Below are positions 1-9,005 of a stretch of 64,000 bases of DNA, piece after piece. Below the pieces are notes generated by a model, which was given only the letters and a program-made list of their open reading frames with translations, was not told the origin of the DNA and searched no databases. The stretch spans positions 62,001 to 126,000 of the forward strand of contig NZ_AAWL01000001.1 of assembly GCF_000169155.1 (NCBI RefSeq). Direction: 5' to 3'. The first letter of the stretch is position 1. The number at the start of each line of letters is the position of its first letter. The stretch comes from Thermosinus carboxydivorans Nor1 (GTDB taxonomy: Bacteria; Bacillota; Negativicutes; Sporomusales; Thermosinaceae). The position numbers were made by a program, and so were the translations under genes.

Positions 1-83
1 AGGACTAAGTGAACCTTGCTCCGGTTTTTTAATTTTAAATTGAATAATTCATTCATAAAATTACTAAATTTTACATTGATATG

Positions 84-92
84 TGCTATAAT
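84..92 (+). promoter_or_regulatory. Extended -10 promoter element
   Basis: TGCTATAAT is an extended -10 element (TG-n-TATAAT) in an AT-rich stretch upstream of the transpeptidase gene. No good -35 is seen at 17 bp. The same ATATGTGCTATAATT string recurs in front of the PTS block near 33452. Confidence 0.45.
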
Positions 93-114
93 TTAAATAT
101 AAGTATTTTTTGTA

Positions 115-222
115 GTGGACAAATTGCGTTACGCCAAATGGTTTTTGCCGGTTTTGACCGTCCAGCTGCTTCTGGGAGCCGTCGCGATAACGGTCTTGCA
201 GCTGATCGGGTGGCAAGGCTAG
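115..222 (+). CDS. Possible 35-residue single-helix membrane peptide
   Basis: A GTG-started frame reads MDKLRYAKWFLPVLTVQLLL and continues hydrophobically to WQG before a TAG stop. It has a short positively charged N-terminus followed by one roughly 22-residue membrane helix, the usual shape of a small membrane subunit or leader peptide. It lies between an extended -10 element and the transpeptidase gene. Against it: no Shine-Dalgarno is visible before the GTG, and the family is not recognised. It could be a leaderless or translationally weak small protein, or chance. Confidence 0.3.
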   Translation: MDKLRYAKWFLPVLTVQLLLGAVAITVLQLIGWQG

Positions 223-267
223 TCCGGCAATACCGGTTTCAACAGGCAAATATAAGGAGGAGAAACT

Positions 268-1875
268 ATGGGGCAATACGATGCGTTATATAATCCATAT
301 CCTTCACGCCGCAGCGTGGTGTATGCCAGAAAAGGGATGGTGGCCACAACTCAGCCGTTAGCGGCCCAAGCCGGTCTGGACATGCTCAAGCGCGGGGGCA
401 ATGCAATTGATGCGGCGATTGCAACCGCCGCTTGTCTTACCGTGGTCGAGCCCACTTCTAACGGAATAGGCGGCGATGCTTTTGCCTTAGTTTGGACGAA
501 CGGGCAGCTTCATGGACTCAATGCCAGCGGGCCGGCCCCGCGGGGAATATCGGCCGATATTATTAGAAAAGCCGGCTACCAGAAAATGCCGGCGTTTGGC
601 TGGATACCGGTTACCGTTCCGGGAGCGCCGTCGGCCTGGGCGGAACTATCCCGAAAGTTCGGCAAACTTCCGCTCACCGAGGTGCTACGGCCTGCGATCG
701 AGTATGCGGAAAACGGCTATCCTGTGTCGCCGGTGATCAGCAAGCTCTGGAAGCTGGGGTTCGACCAGTACAAAGCGCTGTCCGGTGAAGAATTTAAGTA
801 TTGGTTTGAGACTTTTGCCCCGGCAGGACGGGCGCCAGCGGCCGGAGAAATTTGGCGCAGTCCTGACCATGCCCGGACGCTGCAGCTAATTGCCGAAACG
901 AAAGCTGAAGCGTTTTACCGGGGTGAGCTAGCCGAAAAAATTGATGCTTTTTCCCGGCGGTATGGTGGTTACTTGCGGCAAGAAGATTTAGCCGCTTACC
1001 GGCCAGAGTGGGTAGAACCCATAAAGGTTAATTACCGGGGTTATGATGTATGGGAAATCCCGCCCAATGGACACGGCCTGGTAGCCTTAATGGCCTTGAA
1101 CATCCTTAAAGGCTTTGATTTTGCGGCGAAAGAAGCGGTAGATACCTATCATAAGCAGTTTGAAGCTATCAAGCTGGCCTTTGCCGACGGTATGAAGTAT
1201 ATAACAGACCCAGCCAAAATGAAAGTAAGAGTGGAAGACCTGTTGTCTGACGCTTATGCGGCAGAAAGAAGAAAACTAATTACCGATAAGGCGCTTACGC
1301 CTGCGCCCGGACAACCGCCAAAGGGTGGCACGGTTTACCTTGCCACGGCTGACGGTGAAGGCAATATGGTTTCATATATCCAGAGCAACTATATGGGCTT
1401 CGGCTCTGGGTTGGTCGTTCCAGGAACAGGCATTAGCCTGCATAACCGGGGCAATAACTTCTCCCTTGATGCGGAGCATGACAACTGCATTGAGCCAGGC
1501 AAGAAACCTTATCATACGATTATTCCGGGTTTTTTGACCAAAGATGGAAAAGCGATAGGGCCTTTTGGCGTCATGGGCGGATTTGTGCAGCCGCAGGGAC
1601 ATGTTCAGGTTGTTATGAACACTGTTGATTTTGGCCTTAATCCACAGGCTGCGCTTGATGCGCCACGTTGGCAGTGGACAGAAGGAAAAACCATTGAAGT
1701 TGAGCACGCTTTTCCCGAGTATTTGGCCGAGGCGCTGCAGCGTATGGGACATGATATTAAGCGGACCGTAGGCAATCATACTATGGGACGCGGGCAAATT
1801 ATCTGGCGTGATGACCAGGGAGTGCTAGCGGGAGGCACCGAGCCGCGGGCCGACGGCGTAGTGGCTGCTTGGTAA
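268..1875 (+). CDS. Gamma-glutamyltranspeptidase family protein (YwrD-like)
   Basis: A 535-residue Ntn-hydrolase of the gamma-glutamyltranspeptidase family. The N-terminal half carries the family signature (ATTQPLAAQAGLDMLKRGGN, then AIDAAIA and EPTSNGIGGD). The putative autoprocessing and nucleophile threonine lies in GGTVYLATADGEGN near residue 353, followed by the GSGLVVPGTG and GFVQPQGHVQ blocks. There is no signal peptide; the start (NPYPSRRSVVYARKGM) resembles the cytoplasmic YwrD branch rather than secreted Ggt, so the substrate (gamma-glutamyl compound or another amide) is open. A strong AAGGAGGAG site sets the ATG start. The gene is monocistronic and ends at a hairpin terminator. Confidence 0.85.
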   Translation: MGQYDALYNPYPSRRSVVYARKGMVATTQPLAAQAGLDMLKRGGNAIDAAIATAACLTVVEPTSNGIGGDAFALVWTNGQLHGLNASGPAPRGISADIIRKAGYQKMPAFGWIPVTVPGAPSAWAELSRKFGKLPLTEVLRPAIEYAENGYPVSPVISKLWKLGFDQYKALSGEEFKYWFETFAPAGRAPAAGEIWRSPDHARTLQLIAETKAEAFYRGELAEKIDAFSRRYGGYLRQEDLAAYRPEWVEPIKVNYRGYDVWEIPPNGHGLVALMALNILKGFDFAAKEAVDTYHKQFEAIKLAFADGMKYITDPAKMKVRVEDLLSDAYAAERRKLITDKALTPAPGQPPKGGTVYLATADGEGNMVSYIQSNYMGFGSGLVVPGTGISLHNRGNNFSLDAEHDNCIEPGKKPYHTIIPGFLTKDGKAIGPFGVMGGFVQPQGHVQVVMNTVDFGLNPQAALDAPRWQWTEGKTIEVEHAFPEYLAEALQRMGHDIKRTVGNHTMGRGQIIWRDDQGVLAGGTEPRADGVVAAW

Positions 1876-1882
1876 ATATCAG

Positions 1883-1914
1883 AGCCTGCAATATTTAATG
1901 TTGCAGGCTTTTTA
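1883..1914 (+). terminator. Rho-independent terminator after the GGT-like gene
   Basis: AGCCTGCAA pairs with TTGCAGGCT across a 9-nt loop and is followed by TTTTTAT. Confidence 0.85.
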
Positions 1915-2030
1915 TATTGGCGCCTTTTAAAATAAGCTTCCCTGTCAGTAAGACTCAATAAGGCAGGACAAGTAATAATTTTTGCGAAACTATAGAATTA
2001 TACTAAGAAAAGGCAGGCGAGGTGATAGCT

Positions 2031-3713
2031 TTGCCTAATATTGGGCCGCTGCTGTGGGATATTGTCAGGAATGTTGCTCTGGTAGGGATAGGGGCGTACC
2101 TGACTACCCGGCTTCCTACCATCCGCCGCACCCTAACGGCATCGGAATACCGGCTGCTCGACAGAATAATATTGGCTATGGTATTTGGGGCTTTTTCCGC
2201 TTTCGGCAATTGGATCGGCATCCCGGTAATGGGGTCGTTTGCCAATACCCGTATCGTCGGCCCGGTGGCCGGAGGACTACTGGGCGGGCCGCTGGTAGGC
2301 ATCGGCGCCGGCATTATCGGCGCCATCCCGCGCTACTTTATGGGCGGCTTCACGATGTGGGCGGCGGTGCTGGCCAATATTGTCGCCGGTTGCATCAGCG
2401 GGTTGGTTCACAAAAAATGCGGGGCGCAGCGTATCAACTTAAAGGTGGCGTTAGCGACGGCGTTGCTTTGCGAAATTGTGCTCAAGGTCTTGGTTTTAAC
2501 CCTGTCCAAGCCATTTTCCGCGGCCTGGGAACTGGAAAAAGTCATCGCACTTCCAACCATTACCGCGAACAGCCTGGCGGTGGGGCTCTTCATATATATT
2601 GTTCGCGACGTTTTCGCCGAACAGGAAAAAGCTCAGGCCCGATCGGCTCAGCAGGCCATTCGGATGCTGCAGCAGACAAGCGGCTTTATGCATAAAGGGT
2701 TGAACAATGATACTGCCGGCAATGTGGCGCAGATTATTTACCGTGAAACAAACGCGGCCGCGGTGGCGATCACTGATACGGAAAAAGTGCTCGCCTTTGT
2801 CGGCGCAGGCGCCGATCATCATCGGCCCGGCCAGCCAATTTTGACGGGAGCCACTAAACAAGCCATTAAGGACCGCCGGACGATAATCATCAATAATAAA
2901 AATGAAGTAGGCTGTCCTGACAAGGGATGCCAGCTTACGGCCGTAGTAGCTGTGCCGCTCATTGTCAGTGACGAGCTCGTTGGTTCCATTAAACTTTACA
3001 AATCCGGCAACGAAGTTATTTCGTCCTATGAAGCCGAACTGATTCGGGGCATTGCCGATTTTTTGAGCCTTCAATTGGCCCAGCGCAAGCTTGTTGAGCA
3101 GCAGATGCTACTTGCCCAAGCTGAGTACAATATGCTTAAAGCCCAGATTAACCCCCACTTTTTATTTAACACACTAGGCACCATCAGGGCGATGACCCGG
3201 ATAGATCCGAGTGCGGCGCGGGCCCTGATTAAGGACTTATCCGATTTTTTGCGCAAGGTCTTGAATCGGGAAGAAGAAATAATAAGTCTGCGGGAAGAAC
3301 TGGAAACCGTTCGCACTTATGTCCGTATTCAGTGCGAACGGTTCCAGGACAGACTGAGATTTTTCGAACATATCCCGGAAGAACTTTTAGACTGCCGGGT
3401 GCCGGTGTTTTCGCTCCAGCCCCTGGTGGAAAATGCCGTAAAGCATGGTGTATCACCGAAAAAAACCGGTGGCACAGTTGTCTTGCGCGCGTGGAAAGAC
3501 CAAGACGACTTATGTATTGCGGTCGAAGACGACGGTGTAGGGTTTTCGGCAGCGAAAAGGGAAACGAGCGGCGGGATTGGCCTATATAATGTCCATAAAC
3601 GATTGCAAATACTTTATGGAAATAGATATGGCCTGCGTATTGAGAGTGCGGAAAAAGAGGGTACGAGAGTGATTATTCGTTTGCCTGAAGTGCGAGCGGG
3701 GGTGGTGGCGTGA
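2031..3713 (+). CDS. LytS-type sensor histidine kinase
   Basis: A membrane sensor kinase of the LytS family. About 190 N-terminal residues form a multi-helix 5TM-LYT-type domain with glycine-rich helices (GGLLGGPLVGIGAGIIGAI). A GAF-like domain follows (about 215-350), then the His_kinase domain with the phosphoacceptor motif INPHFLFNTLGTIRAM, and a C-terminal HATPase with N (LVENAVKHG), G1 (VEDDGVGF) and G2 (SGGIGLYNVHKRL) boxes. It overlaps the response regulator by 4 nt (GTGA). Start is uncertain: TTG at 2031 sits 8 nt after GAGG, while GTG at 2022 adds three residues. LytS relatives sense pyruvate or other small carboxylates. The carboxylate transporter next door fits such a role, which is inferred. 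Confidence 0.88.
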   Translation: MPNIGPLLWDIVRNVALVGIGAYLTTRLPTIRRTLTASEYRLLDRIILAMVFGAFSAFGNWIGIPVMGSFANTRIVGPVAGGLLGGPLVGIGAGIIGAIPRYFMGGFTMWAAVLANIVAGCISGLVHKKCGAQRINLKVALATALLCEIVLKVLVLTLSKPFSAAWELEKVIALPTITANSLAVGLFIYIVRDVFAEQEKAQARSAQQAIRMLQQTSGFMHKGLNNDTAGNVAQIIYRETNAAAVAITDTEKVLAFVGAGADHHRPGQPILTGATKQAIKDRRTIIINNKNEVGCPDKGCQLTAVVAVPLIVSDELVGSIKLYKSGNEVISSYEAELIRGIADFLSLQLAQRKLVEQQMLLAQAEYNMLKAQINPHFLFNTLGTIRAMTRIDPSAARALIKDLSDFLRKVLNREEEIISLREELETVRTYVRIQCERFQDRLRFFEHIPEELLDCRVPVFSLQPLVENAVKHGVSPKKTGGTVVLRAWKDQDDLCIAVEDDGVGFSAAKRETSGGIGLYNVHKRLQILYGNRYGLRIESAEKEGTRVIIRLPEVRAGVVA

Positions 3714-4459
3714 AGCTGAAAGTTCTCATCGTGGACGACGAGGAAATTATGTGCCGCGAGTTGAAATACTTGCTGGAAGAACAGGGGGCGGCCGAGGTTG
3801 TCGGTGTTTGCTATAACGGGGAAGATGCGCTGGCCATGGTTGGGTCAGTGAAACCTGACGCCGTATTTCTGGATGTCCGGATGCCTGGGCTGAGCGGTCT
3901 GGAAGTAGCCCGCCGCCTGTCTAGCCTGAAAGATCCGCCGCACGTGGTTTTCATCACCGCTTTTAGCGAATTTGCCGTTGAAGCGTTTGAAGTCAATGCT
4001 TTGCATTATATACTTAAACCCTTTGACGAGCAGGATATTGAAAAAGTTATAGAGCGGCTTATGCGCAGACGGCATGCTGCGTCGGGGGTTGAGCCAGAGA
4101 TGCTTCCCAAAGCGCCGCAGCATCTTCGCAAACTGTGCGTTGAGGGGCGGGACAGGCTGGAAGTCATCGATGTGGAGCGGATTCAGGTTATTTTTGCCAA
4201 GAACCGCATGGTTTACATTCAGACTGTTGACGGGACAAAATATGCGGCAAAACATACTTTGCAGGAATACGAGGAAATATTGGATAGTCGTCAGTTTTTT
4301 CGCTGTCACCGCAACTATATTGTTAATGTTGACCGAATCAAACAGCTCGCTACGTGGTTTCACCGCGGCTATATGCTGACGCTGGAGGGCAAGGAAGAGG
4401 TAGAGGTGCCGGTGGGCCGCATTTATGCCAAAAAGCTCAAAGAATATATTCAGTTTTAA
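3710..4459 (+). CDS. LytR/AlgR-type response regulator (REC-LytTR)
   Basis: A 249-residue DNA-binding response regulator. The receiver domain (1-120) holds the acidic pocket DDEE near residues 9-12, the phosphorylatable Asp in VFLDVRMPGLSG, and the conserved Lys in HYILKPFDE. The C-terminal LytTR domain (about 140-245) has FFRCHRNYIVNVDRI and VPVGRIYAKKLKEY, typical of beta-strand DNA recognition. The GTG start overlaps the kinase stop codon, so the two are translationally coupled. A terminator follows directly. The likely target is the carboxylate transporter gene 240 bp downstream; this is inferred from position. Confidence 0.92.
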   Translation: MKLKVLIVDDEEIMCRELKYLLEEQGAAEVVGVCYNGEDALAMVGSVKPDAVFLDVRMPGLSGLEVARRLSSLKDPPHVVFITAFSEFAVEAFEVNALHYILKPFDEQDIEKVIERLMRRRHAASGVEPEMLPKAPQHLRKLCVEGRDRLEVIDVERIQVIFAKNRMVYIQTVDGTKYAAKHTLQEYEEILDSRQFFRCHRNYIVNVDRIKQLATWFHRGYMLTLEGKEEVEVPVGRIYAKKLKEYIQF

Positions 4460-4470
4460 CAAAATGTCGT

Positions 4471-4512
4471 AAAACCACAAGCAGTCGGATTGTCGTTTGC
4501 TTGTGGTTTTTT
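4471..4512 (+). terminator. Rho-independent terminator after the two-component operon
   Basis: AACCACAAGCA pairs with TGCTTGTGGTT, ending in TTTTTTG. It separates the regulator pair from the transporter gene, which must have its own promoter in the 4513-4690 gap. That gap otherwise shows only two loose copies of CCGG-(A/T)C-(T/-)GGCAGG near 4605 and 4635. Confidence 0.85.
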
Positions 4513-4700
4513 GTATCCGCTTTCAGGTATTTCGGTCCCGATTTTTTGGCGCTCGTCAGAAAATGATGTACTAGCTTAAATATTCGCAATAACATCAAAA
4601 TGAGGGCCGGACTGGCAGGGGGCGTCTTAATCCCGGTCGGCAGGTTCTGGCGCAATGAGGACATCGCTCCGACAAAAAATTGACAAAGGAGGATAGGTGT

Positions 4701-6164
4701 ATGGCCAACCAATTTGAGGAATGGGGCAAAAAGTATGGCTTAATTGCCGCAATTTTAACCGGACTTGCTATTTGGGCAATCCCCACGCCGGCGTCCATGA
4801 CCGTTACCCAGCATAAACTGCTGGCGATCTTCGGCGGGGCGGTGGTCGCCTGGATAACCATCGGCATCAATTTTGCCGTAAGCACCTTTGCCATTATTAC
4901 ATTATTATACTTTTGGGTCGGCAACCCTGACGGCAAACTGGACAAAGCGGGCAACCTCATCCGGAACGCCGATTTCGCTGTAGGTGGCTTTGCCTCGTCG
5001 TCGCTGTGGCTGTTAGTGACCGGCTTTGTTATTTCTATCGCCATGACCAAATCAGGGGTAGCCAAACGGCTGGCGCTCTACATGATGCGCATTTGGGGGC
5101 GCACACCGGCGGGGGCGGTTTATGCTTCCATGCTGGCCAACTTTTTAATCGCCCCGCTGACGCCTTCTAATACTGCCCGCACGGCGGCCATGCTGCCCAT
5201 TGTGGAGGGCATTGCCGAAGCCTACCGGGCCGTGCCCGGACGGAGCAATTTCGGTAAAGCCTTAATGTTGGCTGGGACGTTTACGTCCAATATCACCGGG
5301 TCGGCCTTTCTTACCGGCACCATTCCCAACCCTGTGGCGGTCGGCATGATTGCGGCTGCGGCGGGGGCGTCAGTATATACCACTTGGAGTTACTGGGCAC
5401 TGGCGGCGGTGCCGACCAACATTATTATTTTGTATCTTACGGGACGGCTGTTGCTCAAGATGTATCCGCCGGAAGTGGCGGCCCTGCCCGGCGGCGTCGA
5501 GTATATCAAGCAGGAGCTTGCCGCTATGGGGCCGATGTCCGTCCGGGAAAAGAAAGCCATTCTTTACTTTTTTATCGCCCTTGTCTTATGGTCTACAGAT
5601 ATTTTCCATAAATTTAACTCCACAATGGTGGCTTTCCTGGTATCGTTGCTTATCTTTATGCCGAAAATCGGCGTCCTTGATTGGAAGGAAACGGAAAAAT
5701 CCCTGCCATGGGAGCTGTTTGTCTATTTCGGCGGCGTGCTGACCCTAAGCGGCGCCCTGATGAAGACTAAGGCCTTCGAGTGGCTGATAAAAACGCTGCT
5801 GGCTGCCCTCGGGCTTCAGAATATCCCCATGATGCCGCTGCTCATCATTTTGATCGGCTTCAGCATTTTCAGCCATGTCATCTGGTCGACGACAACGGCC
5901 ATGGCCGGTGTCATGATCCCCATCTATATCGGTCTTGCCCAGACGCTGGGTTTCAATGTCGTAGCCTTTGTGCTGCCGCTGGCGATCATGATGGCCTACG
6001 CCCTCTTTCTACCCTTTAATACCATGGGCAACATCATTATGTTCGGCACAGGCTATTATACCGTTACCGAGCAAATCAAGTCGTCGGCCGTGTTGGCACT
6101 TATTATCTGGGGATTGTGGATTGTTACCGCCTTTACCTGGTGGAAATGGATCGGCCTGCTATAA
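4701..6164 (+). CDS. DASS (SLC13/CitT-type) anion:Na+ symporter
   Basis: A 487-residue inner-membrane transporter of the divalent anion:sodium symporter family, with about 12 hydrophobic segments. Both family repeats are visible: SNTARTAAMLPIVEGIAEAY in the first half and an STTTAMAGVMIPIYIGLAQ block in the second. The long polar loop near residues 270-290 is usual. Start ATG follows AAAGGAGG at 8 nt. Likely substrates are di- or tricarboxylates (malate, succinate, tartrate, citrate). It lies between a LytS/LytR pair and genes for a LarA-domain protein and a GlcD oxidase, suggesting uptake of a hydroxycarboxylate. Exact substrate cannot be read from sequence. Confidence 0.88.
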   Translation: MANQFEEWGKKYGLIAAILTGLAIWAIPTPASMTVTQHKLLAIFGGAVVAWITIGINFAVSTFAIITLLYFWVGNPDGKLDKAGNLIRNADFAVGGFASSSLWLLVTGFVISIAMTKSGVAKRLALYMMRIWGRTPAGAVYASMLANFLIAPLTPSNTARTAAMLPIVEGIAEAYRAVPGRSNFGKALMLAGTFTSNITGSAFLTGTIPNPVAVGMIAAAAGASVYTTWSYWALAAVPTNIIILYLTGRLLLKMYPPEVAALPGGVEYIKQELAAMGPMSVREKKAILYFFIALVLWSTDIFHKFNSTMVAFLVSLLIFMPKIGVLDWKETEKSLPWELFVYFGGVLTLSGALMKTKAFEWLIKTLLAALGLQNIPMMPLLIILIGFSIFSHVIWSTTTAMAGVMIPIYIGLAQTLGFNVVAFVLPLAIMMAYALFLPFNTMGNIIMFGTGYYTVTEQIKSSAVLALIIWGLWIVTAFTWWKWIGLL

Positions 6165-6213
6165 TAATGAATAATAATGTAAATAAACTTGGATAGAAAG
6201 GGAGACGGTTAAT

Positions 6214-7488
6214 ATGGCAAAATTGCCGAAAATGGTGCGCATAAAACAGACCTTTGCCCGGCCGCGGGTCGACGATGCTAGCGCCGTGGCAACAGCTGAG
6301 CTGGCCAAATTGAGCCTGGGAGACCGGATAAAGCCGGGGCAAACGGTCGGCATTACCGTCGGCAGTCGGGGTATCCAGAACATCCTGACCATTCTCAAGG
6401 CGGCCATTGGATACGTCAGGTCGCTGGGTGCCCAGCCCATACTGCTGGCGGCGATGGGCAGTCATGGCGGAGGAACTGAGGCCGGTCAGCTCGAGGTGTT
6501 GGCGGGGCTTGGCATAACCGAAGAGGCGATGGGGGCGCCGATAGTTCCCTGTGCCATCAATGAAATAATTGGCCATACCCGCGAAGGCATTCCGGCCTAT
6601 ATCTTGAAATCTGCCCTGGAAGTTGACGGCATCTTGGTCATCAACCGGGTTAAAACCCATACATCGTTTAAAGGAAAAGTGGAGAGTGGCCTAATTAAGA
6701 AGCTGGTCGTCGGCCTCGGCGGCCCGCTGGGCGCTCAGCAGTTCCACGGTTTCGGCAGCGCCGAGTTGCCCCGGTTACTCGTTGAAATCGGGGAGGTGCT
6801 GCTGGCGAAACTGCCCATCCTGGGCGGGCTGGCGATAATCGAAAATGCCTACGAAGAAACGGCCCTCATCCGCGCTGTGTCGCCGGCGGGCATGATTGAC
6901 GAAGAAAGCGACCTGCTGGCTTATTCTAAAAGCCTTATGCCGGCCTTGCCGGCTGACAATCTCGATCTATTGATTATTGAAGAGATGGGCAAGAACTACA
7001 GCGGCACCGGCATCGATACCAATATTATCGGCAGGGCCCGCATTCAGGGCGTGCCTGAGCCGGAAAAACCGTTCATCAAGCGGATTGCCGTCCTCGATTT
7101 GTCGCATGAATCCCACGGCAACGCTACCGGTATCGGGCTGGCCGACTTTGTTACCAAGAAGCTGGTGGACAAAATGGACCGGCACAGTACCTACCTGAAC
7201 TGTCTGACCAGCACGTTTGTCGTGCGGGCGGCCATTCCCATGTATTTTGATACCGAGGAAAAGCTGCTTGATGCGGCGCTATATAGCCTAAGCGGCATTC
7301 CCGCCGAAAAGCTGCGCATCGTCATCATCCCGAATACATTGTTTTTAACCGAATGCCTGGTGTCGGAAGCGCTAATCCCTGAACTGGCGGCGCGGCCGGG
7401 CATCGAGATTTGCGGGGAACCGGAGGAATTTACTTTTGACGGCGAAGGCAACCTGCGCCTGCGGATTGGCCGGACAGTCCATGGCTAG
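6214..7488 (+). CDS. Lactate racemase-domain (DUF2088-type) protein
   Basis: A 424-residue soluble protein with a LarA N-terminal-like fold: VGITVGSRGI, PILLAAMGSHGGGTEAGQLE and a VINRVKTHTSFKGKVESGLIKK segment. It differs clearly from true LarA: the GGRKSxxPG lysine motif that forms the NPN-cofactor adduct is not present in its usual form. Members of this group occur beside hydroxyacid transporters and dehydrogenases in Negativicutes and related anaerobes. The gene follows the DASS transporter by 49 nt, with an AAGGGAG site. It may be a racemase or epimerase for the imported hydroxyacid; this is inference. A bona fide LarA-like paralogue lies at 50420. Confidence 0.7.
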   Translation: MAKLPKMVRIKQTFARPRVDDASAVATAELAKLSLGDRIKPGQTVGITVGSRGIQNILTILKAAIGYVRSLGAQPILLAAMGSHGGGTEAGQLEVLAGLGITEEAMGAPIVPCAINEIIGHTREGIPAYILKSALEVDGILVINRVKTHTSFKGKVESGLIKKLVVGLGGPLGAQQFHGFGSAELPRLLVEIGEVLLAKLPILGGLAIIENAYEETALIRAVSPAGMIDEESDLLAYSKSLMPALPADNLDLLIIEEMGKNYSGTGIDTNIIGRARIQGVPEPEKPFIKRIAVLDLSHESHGNATGIGLADFVTKKLVDKMDRHSTYLNCLTSTFVVRAAIPMYFDTEEKLLDAALYSLSGIPAEKLRIVIIPNTLFLTECLVSEALIPELAARPGIEICGEPEEFTFDGEGNLRLRIGRTVHG

Positions 7489-7574
7489 CTATACGAGCGC
7501 CACTTATACTTACTCACAGTGACGAATGCATTGAATTGATATAATAATTTTGAAATATAGGGAGGTATGAACTA

Positions 7575-8975
7575 ATGGTTCAATACAACAAAGTAACACC
7601 GGCAGTTATTGAGGCGCTAAAAGGCATTGTCGGCGAAAAATATGTCATTACCGACGGTGAAAAGATGCTCCCCTACAGCCATGACGAAGTTACCGACAGC
7701 CGCTACCACCATATGCCGGAAGTAGTCGTCCTGCCGCAGACGGCGCAGGAGATTGCCGAGATTGTCAAGCTGGCCAACCGCGAGCTTATTCCCATCGTAC
7801 CCCGCGGGGCGGGCACAGGCCTAGCCTGCGGCGCCGTACCGGTGTACGGCGGCATTGTCCTCAGCCTGGAGCGGATGAACCGCATCCTGGAAATCAATAC
7901 TGACAGCCTGTATATGGTGGTGGAACCCGGTGTCCGAACTGACGATGTCCAAAATGCCGCCCGTGAGGTTGGGCTGTTCTACGCCGGCGACCCGTGCAGT
8001 GGCGACAGTTGCTTCATTGGCGGGAATGTGGCCACCAATGCCGGCGGCAACCGGGCGGTAAAATACGGCACAACCCGCGACCAGGTATATTCAATTGAGG
8101 TGGTAACGCCGCGCGGCGATATTGTAACTTTGGGCGGCCGCCTGGAAAAAGTCACTACCGGCTACCGCCTCGACCAACTGATCATCGGTTCCGAAGGCAC
8201 GTTAGGGATCATTACCAAAATCACGCTTAAGCTAATGCCGCTGCCGCAGCATGTCGTCGATTTGCTGGCGGTATTCCCGGATATTGATACGGCCATCGGC
8301 CTGGTGCCCAAACTCATCAAAGCCGGGATAACGCCTACCTGTGTGGAGTTCATGGACAATGTTACCATTCGGAGCGTTGAGCGCTTCCTCAATGAAAAGC
8401 TCCCCCATAGCGAAAACGGCCATTATGTCATCGTCCAGGTCGAAGGCGAAAACGAAGACGACCTGGACAATAAGAGCGTGCTTTTGGACGAGCTGTGCAC
8501 CGAGCATGGCGCGTTGAGCGTTTTAGTTGCCGATCCCAAGAAGATCTGGCGGGCACGCAAGTCGTTCGCCGAGGCCGTTCGACACGAAAGCCTCATTCAG
8601 GCCAAGGAAGACATTGTCGTACCGGTTGACCAGATTCCGGCGATGATGCGCGAAATTGCAGCCTTAAGCGAAAAGTACGGCCTGGCAACCCGGACAGCCA
8701 GCCATGCCGGCGACGGCAACATTCACCTGAACATCCTGAAAGGCGACATGCCTGATGGGGAATGGGATGCCAAGCTTGACGCCTTCCAGCACGAACTGTA
8801 TAAGTGCGTTTACCGGCTGGGCGGCAAACTGTCCGGCGAGCACGGCATTGGCTATAAACGCAAACAGCTTATGCAAGAATTTACCGATCCGGTGGAACTA
8901 GAGATGATGCGGGCGATTAAGAAAGCCCTTGACCCCAATCTCATCCTCAACCCGGGGAAAATTTTCGATGTGTAA
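7575..8975 (+). CDS. glcD: GlcD-type FAD-linked hydroxyacid oxidase/dehydrogenase
   Basis: A 466-residue FAD-binding oxidoreductase of the GlcD / D-lactate dehydrogenase family (PCMH FAD domain plus FAD-oxidase C domain). The FAD pyrophosphate loop PRGAGTGLACGAVPV, the GGNVATNAGGNRAVKYGTTRD block, and C-terminal ASHAGDGNIHLN and SGEHGIGYKRKQLM are all present. It would oxidise glycolate or D-lactate (or similar) to the 2-oxoacid, passing electrons to an electron-transfer flavoprotein or iron-sulfur partner. No glcE, glcF or etfAB is adjacent, so the acceptor is unknown. GGGAGG precedes the ATG. The gene ends in a bidirectional hairpin shared with the efflux operon. Confidence 0.9.
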   Translation: MVQYNKVTPAVIEALKGIVGEKYVITDGEKMLPYSHDEVTDSRYHHMPEVVVLPQTAQEIAEIVKLANRELIPIVPRGAGTGLACGAVPVYGGIVLSLERMNRILEINTDSLYMVVEPGVRTDDVQNAAREVGLFYAGDPCSGDSCFIGGNVATNAGGNRAVKYGTTRDQVYSIEVVTPRGDIVTLGGRLEKVTTGYRLDQLIIGSEGTLGIITKITLKLMPLPQHVVDLLAVFPDIDTAIGLVPKLIKAGITPTCVEFMDNVTIRSVERFLNEKLPHSENGHYVIVQVEGENEDDLDNKSVLLDELCTEHGALSVLVADPKKIWRARKSFAEAVRHESLIQAKEDIVVPVDQIPAMMREIAALSEKYGLATRTASHAGDGNIHLNILKGDMPDGEWDAKLDAFQHELYKCVYRLGGKLSGEHGIGYKRKQLMQEFTDPVELEMMRAIKKALDPNLILNPGKIFDV

Positions 8976-8977
8976 GT

Positions 8978-9005
8978 ATAAGCGGGCGCTTGCGCGCCCG
9001 CTTAT
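8978..9005. terminator. Bidirectional hairpin between glcD and the RND operon
   Basis: ATAAGCGGGCGC pairs perfectly with GCGCCCGCTTAT around a 4-nt loop. It lies exactly between two converging stop codons. T-runs are short on both sides. Confidence 0.7.
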
